From the NCBI RefSeq assembly GCF_018069895.1, contig NZ_JAGQDH010000005.1, positions 161,259 through 225,258 on the forward strand: a stretch of 64,000 nt of DNA, written 5' to 3'. A model generated the notes under the pieces. That model did not search any database, was not told where the DNA came from, and worked only from the letters and a program-made list of their open reading frames with translations. This DNA is from Roseovarius autotrophicus. Its GTDB lineage: Bacteria; Pseudomonadota; Alphaproteobacteria; Rhodobacterales; Rhodobacteraceae. The translations under genes were made by a program, and so were the position numbers. Below are positions 1 to 7,300 of the stretch, in pieces (position 1 is the stretch's first letter; each line of letters opens with the position of its first letter).

Positions 1-873
1 AATCCCGATCCAGGCGGTCGTGTCGGGCCATGTGCCGAAGACGGTGACGCCCCACAGGATCGCCATGGGCATGGCGGCATATTCGAACGGCGCGGCAAAG
101 GCGGCCTCGGACAGGCGATAGGCCTGGCTGATGAAAAGCCCGCCGAAAAGCCCGGTGATCCCGAGCAGGATCAGGATGGGATAATCCCGGGTCATGGGCC
201 AGTCCCAGGCGCGAAAGAGAAAGTCGAGCGAGGGGTGGTCCGACCCGGAAAAGCGCCCGTCGCCAAGCCCGAGGCCGATCAGAACGCTGGCAACGAGAAA
301 GGTAAGCTGGATGTAGAAGGCCATCGTCGGCGCGCTCTCGGTGCCGCCGATCTTGCGGGTGAGCACATGCAGCGTGGCGTAGAAGACTGCCGCCGCAATG
401 GGCAGGAGCGAGGCCGCCTGAAACGACGCTGTGCCCGGCTTGACGATCACCAGAACGCCGACAAAGCCGATGGCGATGGCCCCCCACCGGCGCGCGCCCA
501 CGGTTTCGCCCAGAAAGATCACCGAGAATAGCGTGATGATCAGGGGTGAAACGAAGAAGATCGCGGTGGCATCGGCAAGCGGCAGCGCAGCCAGCCCCAG
601 AAACAGGCACATGTTCGCCGTGACCACGCAAAGCCCGCGCACCAGATGCACCACCGGGCGGCGCGTTCGCAGGACCGTGAATCCGCCCGCAAAGGGCATG
701 ACGACCACGGCAAAGACCGTCAATGCCACCAGCGCCCGGATGAACACCACCTGATGCAGAGCATATCCGCCCGAGAGGAACTTGATCCCTACATCGTTGA
801 CGGAAAAGCACATCACCGCCGCAAGCGCATAGGCGGCGCCGGTCAGGTTGGTGCGCGGGGTGGTGACTGTCAT
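1..873 (-). CDS. EamA/DMT-family permease, C-terminus cut by window edge
   Basis: Reading the minus strand from the ATG at 873-871 gives 291 codons with no stop before the window edge. The product is a string of hydrophobic segments in two halves (about residues 10-147, and from about 155 onward), which matches the ten-helix, two-repeat EamA architecture of drug/metabolite transporters. The first half opens with FSVNDVGIKFL and ends near a conserved GET-type turn (FLGETVGARRWG). Family members export amino acids, nucleobases or other small metabolites; nothing here fixes the substrate. No strong ribosome binding site is visible. An ATG further upstream (896) is out of frame, so 873 is the only sensible start. 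The gene is divergent from pyrB with about 220 bp between them. Confidence 0.85.
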   Translation of the reverse strand, partial: MTVTTPRTNLTGAAYALAAVMCFSVNDVGIKFLSGGYALHQVVFIRALVALTVFAVVVMPFAGGFTVLRTRRPVVHLVRGLCVVTANMCLFLGLAALPLADATAIFFVSPLIITLFSVIFLGETVGARRWGAIAIGFVGVLVIVKPGTASFQAASLLPIAAAVFYATLHVLTRKIGGTESAPTMAFYIQLTFLVASVLIGLGLGDGRFSGSDHPSLDFLFRAWDWPMTRDYPILILLGITGLFGGLFISQAYRLSEAAFAAPFEYAAMPMAILWGVTVFGTWPDTTAWIGI

Positions 874-1093
874 GTGCGTTTCGATCGGGCAATCATGCGG
901 GACAGATGAGGGAAAGAGACGGGCCGTGTAAAGCCCGGCATGACAGGGGCCTGCGCGCGGTTGTCCCTCTGCCCCGAACGGTCGCGCCAGCGGGGCGCGG
1001 GCAAGCGTCCTTGCGGAACAGTGAAACGGGCGCGCCGGCTTGCCCCCGCAGGGCGGCGTTCCTATAAGCGGTGAACATTGCATGGGAGGCGGC

Positions 1094-2035
1094 ATGGCAT
1101 TTCCGCACGCGCATCTACTGGGGATCGAGCCGCTGGCACCCGGAGATATCACCACGATCCTCGATCTGGCCGAGGAATATGTGGTGCTCAACCGCAGCGT
1201 GACCAAGCATGGCGACGTGCTGGCAGGGCTGACGCAGATCAACATGTTCTTCGAGGCATCGACCCGAACGCAGGCGAGTTTCGAACTGGCGGGCAAGCGG
1301 CTTGGCGCGGATGTGATGAACATGGCGATGCAGGCGTCAAGCCTCAAGAAGGGCGAGACGCTGATCGACACGGCGCTCACGCTCAATGCGATGCATCCCG
1401 ATCTTCTGGTGGTGCGGCACCCCCAGTCCGGTGCTGTGGATCTGCTGGCGCAGAAGGTGCGCTGCGCCGTGCTCAACGCGGGCGACGGTCGGCACGAACA
1501 CCCCACCCAGGCGCTGCTTGATGCGCTGACGATCCGGCGCGCCAAGGGGCGGCTGCATCGGCTGAGCATCGCGATTTGCGGCGATATCGCCCATAGCCGG
1601 GTGGCGCGCTCGAATATCCTGTTGCTCGGCAAGATGGAGAACCGCGTGCGCCTGATCGGGCCGCCCACGCTCATGCCCGCGGGGATCGCCGAGTTCGGCG
1701 TCGAGGTGTTCGACGACATGCGCGCGGGGCTGGAGGGCGTCGATGTGGTGATGATGCTGCGCCTTCAGAAAGAGCGCATGGATGGCGGGTTCATCCCCTC
1801 GGAGCGGGAATATTACCACCGCTACGGGCTTGATGCCGAAAAGTTGGCGATTGCAAAGCCGGATGCCATCGTGATGCACCCCGGCCCGATGAACAGGGGC
1901 GTCGAGATCGATGGAGAGATTGCCGACGACATCAACCGCTCGGTGATCCAGGATCAGGTGGAGATGGGCGTGGCGGTGCGTATGGCGGCGATGGACCTGC
2001 TGGCGCAGAATCTGCGGTCGCGGCGCGCGGCATGA
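1094..2035 (+). CDS. pyrB: aspartate carbamoyltransferase catalytic subunit
   Basis: PyrB condenses carbamoyl phosphate and aspartate to N-carbamoyl-aspartate in pyrimidine synthesis. The 313-residue protein has the carbamoyl-phosphate loop STRT (56-59), the lysine loop SLKKGET near 83-89, [11 protein letters not shown] from 136, [11 protein letters not shown] from 163 and HPGPMNRG from 282, all family hallmarks at normal spacing. The frame stays open upstream to 1040, but GGAGG at 1085-1089 sits four bases before the ATG at 1094, which gives the usual length, so I take that start. It leads a tightly packed run through plsY. No pyrI regulatory subunit is present; the pairing with an inactive dihydroorotase homologue downstream suggests the dodecameric ATCase type seen in pseudomonads. 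Confidence 0.97.
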   Translation: MAFPHAHLLGIEPLAPGDITTILDLAEEYVVLNRSVTKHGDVLAGLTQINMFFEASTRTQASFELAGKRLGADVMNMAMQASSLKKGETLIDTALTLNAMHPDLLVVRHPQSGAVDLLAQKVRCAVLNAGDGRHEHPTQALLDALTIRRAKGRLHRLSIAICGDIAHSRVARSNILLLGKMENRVRLIGPPTLMPAGIAEFGVEVFDDMRAGLEGVDVVMMLRLQKERMDGGFIPSEREYYHRYGLDAEKLAIAKPDAIVMHPGPMNRGVEIDGEIADDINRSVIQDQVEMGVAVRMAAMDLLAQNLRSRRAA

Positions 2036-2547
2036 GCCTGTCACTCGATATCCCGGCGCATGAGGCGCATGTGCTGCGGGTCTTCGCGGTGATGGACGCG
2101 GCGTTGTCCGACGAGGCCGTGATCGCAGCGCTCGGGGCGGATGGCCTGGCACGCGATGAGGTCGAGCTTTTCGATGTGGCGGATCTGCAGGAGATGTCGC
2201 TGTCGTCCTATCTCGCCGAGGGGCACGGGATCGGCGCGGCGGCCCTGTCAGAGTTGCGCGGGCAACTCGATACCCTCAAGGGCCGTGTGTTGCTTGTGCC
2301 GACGCGGGCGTTTGGAGGCCGCGCAACGCGGCTGGAGGTGGGGGCGACGCTGCGCCTTGTGGGGCGCTTCGAGGAAGAGCGCACGCCGGTGCGCTTTGCG
2401 CCGCTGCCCTCGGGCGGGGCAGAGGGCGTGGTGGCCCCTTCAGGTGAGGGAAGATCAGGGCGCGCCGCACGTCTTGCGGTGCTTGGCTTTTTCTGCGGGC
2501 TGGCGCTGTTGGCGGCGCTGGTGATCTGGTTGGTGAGGGGCGCATGA
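2032..2547 (+). CDS. hypothetical protein with C-terminal membrane anchor
   Basis: This 171-residue product is not recognised. Its ATG overlaps the pyrB stop (ATGA), so it is probably translationally coupled. Residues 1-80 are acidic and helix-rich, the middle contains an SH3-like or beta-rich stretch ([28 protein letters not shown]), and residues about 147-168 form one hydrophobic helix ending in a short basic tail, so most of the protein would lie on one side of the cytoplasmic membrane. It is followed, again with ATGA overlap, by another small membrane protein. The coupling suggests co-expression with pyrB rather than a known role in pyrimidine synthesis. Confidence 0.75.
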   Translation: MSLSLDIPAHEAHVLRVFAVMDAALSDEAVIAALGADGLARDEVELFDVADLQEMSLSSYLAEGHGIGAAALSELRGQLDTLKGRVLLVPTRAFGGRATRLEVGATLRLVGRFEEERTPVRFAPLPSGGAEGVVAPSGEGRSGRAARLAVLGFFCGLALLAALVIWLVRGA

Positions 2548-2990
2548 ACGAGAATCCGATCCATGTGATGACGCCGACCTCCGCGCTGCAAGCAGACGAG
2601 CGGGTGATCGAGAGCTTCCTGCCAGATCGCGCGACCTACTGGCGCGATCACGCCTGGCTGGCGGCGGCGGCGATGGTGCTTGGCATGATTATCCTGTGGC
2701 TGATGGGCAATCCCCATGTCTGGACCGGGGCAGTCGGCGGTCTGGCGGCGATTGCCGTGCGGGCGTTCTATGTGGCCTCGGACGAATTGAAGGCGCGGTG
2801 GGATCTGACCGACCGTCGCCTGCTTGGTCCGCAGACACGTGCGGTGCGACTCTCGGAGATTGCCGCCGTCCGGGGTCTGGGCAGCGCGGTTCAGGTGGTC
2901 ACCGCCTCGGGCGACAAGCACCTGATCAAGTATCAGGCCGACCGTACGGCCACCGAGGCGCGCATTCGCGCGGCGACGGGGAGAGGGTGA
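2544..2990 (+). CDS. small two-helix membrane protein with bPH2-like domain
   Basis: A 148-residue protein that starts at an ATG overlapping the preceding stop. Two hydrophobic segments (about 37-54 and 60-77) are followed by a beta-rich region containing WDLTDRRLLGP, the pattern seen at the start of bacterial pleckstrin-homology-like (bPH2) domains, and ending with SGDKHLIKYQ. Such domains sit on the cytoplasmic face of the membrane; their ligands are mostly unknown. The neighbours suggest it is made together with the 171-residue anchored protein upstream and the 33-residue membrane peptide downstream. The domain call rests on pattern resemblance only. Confidence 0.7.
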   Translation: MNENPIHVMTPTSALQADERVIESFLPDRATYWRDHAWLAAAAMVLGMIILWLMGNPHVWTGAVGGLAAIAVRAFYVASDELKARWDLTDRRLLGPQTRAVRLSEIAAVRGLGSAVQVVTASGDKHLIKYQADRTATEARIRAATGRG

Positions 2991-3091
2991 TGCAGGAACC
3001 GAAAGACCCGCGCATGTCGGGCAAGATCGCGATGGTGGCGCTTCTGGTGCTGGTCGGGCTGACGGTTGTGATGGTGTGGGTGGCGGGATGA
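2990..3091 (+). CDS. 33-residue single-helix membrane peptide
   Basis: A short ORF starting at an ATG that overlaps the preceding TGA, with the purine-rich run GGGGAGAGGG just upstream as ribosome binding site. The peptide has a polar N-terminus (MQEPKDPRMSGK) and then one hydrophobic helix of about 20 residues. Its TGA overlaps an ATG of the dihydroorotase-homologue frame at 3088. The continuous chain of overlapping stops and starts from pyrB to plsY is the main argument that it is translated. Confidence 0.6.
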   Translation: MQEPKDPRMSGKIAMVALLVLVGLTVVMVWVAG

Positions 3092-3126
3092 CTGTGACAG
3101 AGAAATTTCACGAAGAAAGCCGGGCG

Positions 3127-4407
3127 ATGACCCAAACCCTTTTCACCAATGCCAGCCTGATCGACCCCGAGGCGGGAACGGATGCCCCCGGCTGGCTCCT
3201 CATAGACAAGGGCGTGATCGTCGCGCGCGGGGCCGGGGACGAGGTGCCGCAGGCCGAGACCGTGATCGACTGTGGCGGCCATTGCCTTGCGCCCGGTATC
3301 GTCGATATCGGGGTCAAGGTCTGCGAGCCGGGTGAGCGGCACAAGGAAAGCTATCGCTCCGCCGGCCTCGCGGCGGCGGCGGGCGGGGTGACGACCATGG
3401 TCACGCGGCCCGATACGTCGCCTGCCATCGACACGCCCGAAGTGCTCGCATTCGCCCGTCGCCGCGCCAATGAGGCCACGCCCGTTACCGTCCTGCCCAT
3501 GGCCGCGCTCACCAAGGGGCGCGACGGCCGCGAGATGGTCGAGATCGGCTTTCTTATGGATGCGGGCGCGGTGGCCTTCACCGATTGCGACCATGTGGTG
3601 CGCGATACCAAGGTGCTGAGCCGTGCGCTGAGCTATGCGCGCAGTCTTGGCGCGCTGGTGATCGGCCACCCTCAGGATCCCGGCCTGAGCGCCGGGGCGG
3701 CGGCAACCTCTGGCAAGTTCGCCTCTCTGCGCGGTCTGCCCGCCGTCTCGCCCATGGCCGAACGAATGGGGCTGGACCGCGACATCGCGATTCTGGAGAT
3801 GACCGGCGCGCGCTATCATGCCGATCAGATCACCACGGCGCGGGCGCTCCCGGCGCTGGCGCGCGCAAAGAAGAACGGCCTCGACATCACTGCCGGCACC
3901 TCGATCCACCATCTCACGCTCAACGAGCTTGACGTGTCGGATTACCGCACCTTCTTCAAGGTCAAGCCGCCCTTGCGCTCGGAGGATGATCGTCAGGCCG
4001 TCATTGAGGCGCTGCGCGAGGGGTTGATCGACATCATCAGTTCGATGCACACGCCGCAGGACGAGGAAAGCAAACGCCTGCCCTTCGAGGCGGCGGCCAG
4101 CGGCGCTGTGGCGCTCGAGACGCTGCTTCCGGCGGCGCTGCGGCTCTATCACGCCGAGGCGCTCGATCTGCCGACCCTTTGGCGGGCGATGTCGCTCAAC
4201 CCGGCGAAACGGCTCGGGTTGGCCTCCGGGCGGCTCAGCGTGGGCGCGCCTGCCGATCTGGTGCGCTTCGATCCGGGCAAGCCCTTCATCCTCGACCGCT
4301 TCGCGCTGCGCTCGAAATCCAAGAACACACCCTTTGACGGGGCGCGGCTGCAAGGTAAGGTCATTGCGACCTATGTCGCCGGCACCTGCGTATACGAGGC
4401 CGACTGA
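3127..4407 (+). CDS. pyrC: dihydroorotase homologue lacking metal-binding residues (PyrC'-like)
   Basis: A 426-residue amidohydrolase-fold protein that aligns along its length with type I dihydroorotases but lacks their active-site residues. The D-x-H-x-H metal motif near residue 60 reads DIGVKVCEPG, so both histidines are replaced (by G62 and K64). The IATDHAPH loop reads ISSMHTPQ, losing the catalytic aspartate and the last histidine. Structural motifs such as KVKPPLR, EAAASG and NPAKRLGL are kept. This is the pattern of PyrC', the non-catalytic dihydroorotase homologue that scaffolds pseudomonad ATCase. Its place just downstream of pyrB supports the same role; a catalytic enzyme would be needed elsewhere in the genome. 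The ATG at 3088, overlapping the previous stop, is an alternative start that adds 13 residues. Confidence 0.9.
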   Translation: MTQTLFTNASLIDPEAGTDAPGWLLIDKGVIVARGAGDEVPQAETVIDCGGHCLAPGIVDIGVKVCEPGERHKESYRSAGLAAAAGGVTTMVTRPDTSPAIDTPEVLAFARRRANEATPVTVLPMAALTKGRDGREMVEIGFLMDAGAVAFTDCDHVVRDTKVLSRALSYARSLGALVIGHPQDPGLSAGAAATSGKFASLRGLPAVSPMAERMGLDRDIAILEMTGARYHADQITTARALPALARAKKNGLDITAGTSIHHLTLNELDVSDYRTFFKVKPPLRSEDDRQAVIEALREGLIDIISSMHTPQDEESKRLPFEAAASGAVALETLLPAALRLYHAEALDLPTLWRAMSLNPAKRLGLASGRLSVGAPADLVRFDPGKPFILDRFALRSKSKNTPFDGARLQGKVIATYVAGTCVYEAD

Positions 4408-5015
4408 TGCCCCTGATCGAAACCGCGCCATCCATCCTCCTTCTCTGGGCGGTGATCGGCTACCTGCTCGGCTCGATCCCGTTCGGCATGGTGCTGGCAC
4501 GGGTCATGAGGCTGGGCAATCTGCGCGAGATCGGATCGGGCAATATCGGCGCGACAAATGTGCTGCGCACCGGCAACAAGACAGCCGCTGCGCTCACGCT
4601 CCTGCTCGACGGGGGCAAGGGGGCGGTGGCGGTCCTGCTGGCGCGCGCCTTTGCCGGAGAGGACGCGGCGCAACTGGCCGGACTCACGGCCTTTCTCGGC
4701 CATTGCTATCCGGTCTGGCTGCGCTTTGCGGGCGGCAAGGGGGTGGCGACATTCCTCGGGCTGGTTCTGGCGCTGGCGTGGCCGGTGGGGATCGCGGCCT
4801 GTCTGACATGGCTGGCCACGGCGGTGGCGACCCGGATATCGTCGCTCTCCGCATTGGTGGTGGCGGTGGCAGCCCCGCTTTTCATGCTGATTTTCGGTCA
4901 CGGCAATGCGGTTGTGCTGGCAATGGCGCTAGCGGCGGTGATTCTCTGGCGGCACCGCGGCAACATCGCCCGGCTGAAGGACGGAACCGAACCGAGGATC
5001 GGCAGGAAGGGCTAA
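4407..5015 (+). CDS. plsY: glycerol-3-phosphate acyltransferase PlsY
   Basis: PlsY transfers the acyl group from acyl-phosphate to glycerol-3-phosphate, the first step of phospholipid synthesis, in the cytoplasmic membrane. The 202-residue protein has the expected multi-helix profile and all three family motifs: GSIPFG (22-27), GSGNIGATNV (43-52) and two GGKG glycine loops (about 69-72 and 109-112). Its ATG overlaps the stop of the dihydroorotase homologue, so it closes the pyrB-led run. Its last four bases overlap the end of the convergent SAF-domain oxidoreductase gene, leaving no room for a separate terminator. Confidence 0.96.
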   Translation: MPLIETAPSILLLWAVIGYLLGSIPFGMVLARVMRLGNLREIGSGNIGATNVLRTGNKTAAALTLLLDGGKGAVAVLLARAFAGEDAAQLAGLTAFLGHCYPVWLRFAGGKGVATFLGLVLALAWPVGIAACLTWLATAVATRISSLSALVVAVAAPLFMLIFGHGNAVVLAMALAAVILWRHRGNIARLKDGTEPRIGRKG

Positions 5016-6304
5016 GCGCCGCCGATCAGCCCGCGATAGAGGTCTGTGACCGGATCGGAGCCAAGCGCCACGTCGTCCATGCTCAGGATCGTGCCGCGCG
5101 CCACATCGCGCCGTAGCGCCACCCCATGCGCAAGGCCGATGGGCAGTGCCGTGCGCGCCCGCGCCACCGGCTGTGCCTTGCCCCAGACCGTATAGCCGCC
5201 CTCGCCGTCAAGCACCTCGCCAGCCTTGAGGTCGCGCTTGGCTACCGCCGCGACCGTGCCGCGCATCTCGCGCGCCTGCCCTGTGGGTTCGCCGCGTAGC
5301 GCCGCGCTCAGCACCGAAATCGACAGTTCCAGCCCGATCAGGTGATAGGGCTTGTGCATCGCGGCAAAGCGTCCGGTGGCGTCGGTCGGCAGGCCATATT
5401 GGCGGAAACAGTCTGCCGCGTAATCGTTCGGGGCTTCAAAGACAACATAGACCCCCCAACGCAGATCGCGGAAGACGGGCCGCCCGTCGCGTTCGAGCGA
5501 CGAGACCGTTTCCACCATGCCGCGCCCCGGTAACTGACCACCCAGATCGCACGGGCGCAGCACATGCGCGAGATCGTCCACCCCGCAGGGCGGAAAGGCG
5601 AGACCGGCGTCGGGTACATCGAGCCCGCAGGCATTGGCGATGGCGACCATCTCGATGGCGCTCTTGGTGCCGTCGAGGAAGGAGTTGAACATCTGCGGGT
5701 TCATTCCCCCCTTCGCCGCCTCCGTGGCGGTCAGTCCGTAATGGAGCCAGACATCATCGGGTGTCACATCGTGATAGGCGGGCAGGTATTTGGTGCCCTT
5801 GCCGGCGGCGGTGACGTGAAAGCCTGCGGCGCGCGCCCAATCGACCATCTCCGAGACAAGTGCGGGTTGATCGCCATACGCCATGGAGTAAACCACCCCT
5901 GCTGCCTGCGCCTCGGCAGCGATGGCGGGACCGGCCAGAACATCGGCCTCGACGTTGACCATGATCACATGCTTGCCCGCCGCGATGGCGACGCGCGCAT
6001 GCGCGATGCCCGCGCGCGGATTGCCGGTCGCTTCGATCACAACATCCACGTCGCCGCGTGCGGCGAGCGCCGCGCCGTCGTCAACAAAGGCGGTGGCGGC
6101 GAGGCGTTCCTCGTCCCAGCCCACGGTCCGGCACGCGGCACGCGCGCGGTCAGGGTCGAGATCGGCAATGGCGGTGACTTCCAGCCCGGCGATGGTGGGC
6201 ACCTGCGACAGGAACATCGAGCCGAACTTGCCCGCGCCAATCAAACCTGCCCGCACCGGTGCGCCGCGCGCGCCCGCCTCTGCCGCCAGTCTTGCCAGAT
6301 TCAT
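5012..6304 (-). CDS. homoserine-dehydrogenase-like oxidoreductase with C-terminal SAF domain
   Basis: A 430-residue protein. The N-terminus is a Rossmann fold with GLIGAGKFG (20-28), followed by AIADLDPDRA and VIEATGNPRAG, as in homoserine dehydrogenase and Gfo/Idh-like NAD(P) enzymes. The last about 80 residues (VAKRDLKAGEVLDGEGGYTV onward) look like an SAF domain, the fold of antifreeze proteins and sialic-acid synthase. This architecture corresponds to the family catalogued as predicted homoserine dehydrogenase with SAF domain (COG4091 type), whose substrates are largely unassigned. It is the last gene of the minus-strand unit after the AceE-like enzyme and the class II aldolase. True homoserine dehydrogenase is unlikely because the context is not amino-acid synthesis. 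Confidence 0.8.
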   Translation of the reverse strand: MNLARLAAEAGARGAPVRAGLIGAGKFGSMFLSQVPTIAGLEVTAIADLDPDRARAACRTVGWDEERLAATAFVDDGAALAARGDVDVVIEATGNPRAGIAHARVAIAAGKHVIMVNVEADVLAGPAIAAEAQAAGVVYSMAYGDQPALVSEMVDWARAAGFHVTAAGKGTKYLPAYHDVTPDDVWLHYGLTATEAAKGGMNPQMFNSFLDGTKSAIEMVAIANACGLDVPDAGLAFPPCGVDDLAHVLRPCDLGGQLPGRGMVETVSSLERDGRPVFRDLRWGVYVVFEAPNDYAADCFRQYGLPTDATGRFAAMHKPYHLIGLELSISVLSAALRGEPTGQAREMRGTVAAVAKRDLKAGEVLDGEGGYTVWGKAQPVARARTALPIGLAHGVALRRDVARGTILSMDDVALGSDPVTDLYRGLIGGA

Positions 6305-6352
6305 GTCATTCTCCGTTCTGCTGATAGGGGTGCCGTGCGCTGTGGGCGCGCA

Positions 6353-7165
6353 TCACTCGAACATGTCGGGTTGATCCTCGACAAGCTGATTCCAGATCGT
6401 CTGGAAATGCAGCCAGCCGATATACTCGCTGCCGACATGTTCCCGGCTGTAGCGGGCGCGATCCTCGGGTATGCGGATCGGCTGAACTCCCGAGGCGGCG
6501 ATGTCGAGTTGCTGCTGGCAGCAGCGTTCCAGTGCGATGAACCAGAAGGCAGCCGATTCGATCGAATGCCGACTCGCTGTCAGAAGCCCGTGATTCTGAT
6601 GCAGCGCCGCCTTGACGCCCTTGAACGCCTTCGCGACGTCAGAGCCGGCGTGGTTCTCGACGGCGACTTGCCCGCCCTGTTCGCCGATCACCACATGGTC
6701 CTCGAAAAAGGCGCAGGCGTCCTGCGTGATCGGATCGATGGGACGGCCTGTCGCGCACCATGCGGTGCCGTAGGTGGTATGCGCGTGACACATGGCGATG
6801 ATGTCGGGATGTTCTTCGTGCACGTTGGCATGCAGCACAAAACCGGCTCGGTTCACCGCGTGACTGCCCTCGATAACGCGGCCCGCATGGTCGACAAGGA
6901 TGAGGTTCGACATCCGGACCTTGGCGAAATGCACGCACATCGGATTGGTCCAGTAGAGGTCCGGGCGTTCGGGATCGCGCACGGTAAGATGTCCGGCAAA
7001 GCCATAGTCGAATCCCTGAAGCGCAAAGGCTCTGCATGCCGCGACAAGCCGCTCCTTGCGGTGGCGGCGCTCGTCCTCGACCTTGTCGAATTGGGGGAGT
7101 TCAGGAAAGATCAGCCCGTCCTGTTCGGGCTGGTAGATCGAGATGCGTTTACCAAGGTCAAGCAT
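6353..7165 (-). CDS. class II aldolase/adducin-family protein
   Basis: A 270-residue protein of the zinc-dependent class II aldolase/epimerase fold (fuculose-phosphate aldolase, ribulose-phosphate epimerase, adducin head). Metal ligands are visible as H127 and H129 in CHAHTTYGTAW and H192 in ALHQNHGLL. The glycine-rich loop is present as GFAGHLTVRDPERP. Family members cleave or epimerise hydroxy-keto sugar phosphates or related acids. It sits 48 bp upstream of the SAF oxidoreductase and 135 bp downstream of the AceE-like enzyme on the same strand, so the three probably act on one carbon skeleton. Substrate not identified. Confidence 0.88.
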   Translation of the reverse strand: MLDLGKRISIYQPEQDGLIFPELPQFDKVEDERRHRKERLVAACRAFALQGFDYGFAGHLTVRDPERPDLYWTNPMCVHFAKVRMSNLILVDHAGRVIEGSHAVNRAGFVLHANVHEEHPDIIAMCHAHTTYGTAWCATGRPIDPITQDACAFFEDHVVIGEQGGQVAVENHAGSDVAKAFKGVKAALHQNHGLLTASRHSIESAAFWFIALERCCQQQLDIAASGVQPIRIPEDRARYSREHVGSEYIGWLHFQTIWNQLVEDQPDMFE

Positions 7166-7300
7166 GGGGTGTCTCCCTTCGTTCTGGCTGAGTGATCCGT
7201 GACTTCGCGCCCGAGCACGGGAAAAGATGAACCGGGCCGTGGCCGCCTCTCCGCAGGGCCCCTTTCCGCGGTCCCATAAGAGCGTTTCGTCTGCGCGTTG

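Noticed and set aside
2926..4500. 524-codon minus-strand frame opposite the dihydroorotase homologue
   Set aside because: Arg/His/Gly-rich shadow of the plus-strand gene with no domain signal.
5012..6304. Calling the SAF-domain protein a true homoserine dehydrogenase
   Set aside because: The Rossmann part is related, but the SAF tail and the aldolase/ThDP context do not fit threonine/methionine synthesis.
5564..7195. 543-codon plus-strand frame across two minus-strand enzyme genes
   Set aside because: It spans the junction of the SAF oxidoreductase and the aldolase, both clear on the minus strand; it is a codon-bias artefact.
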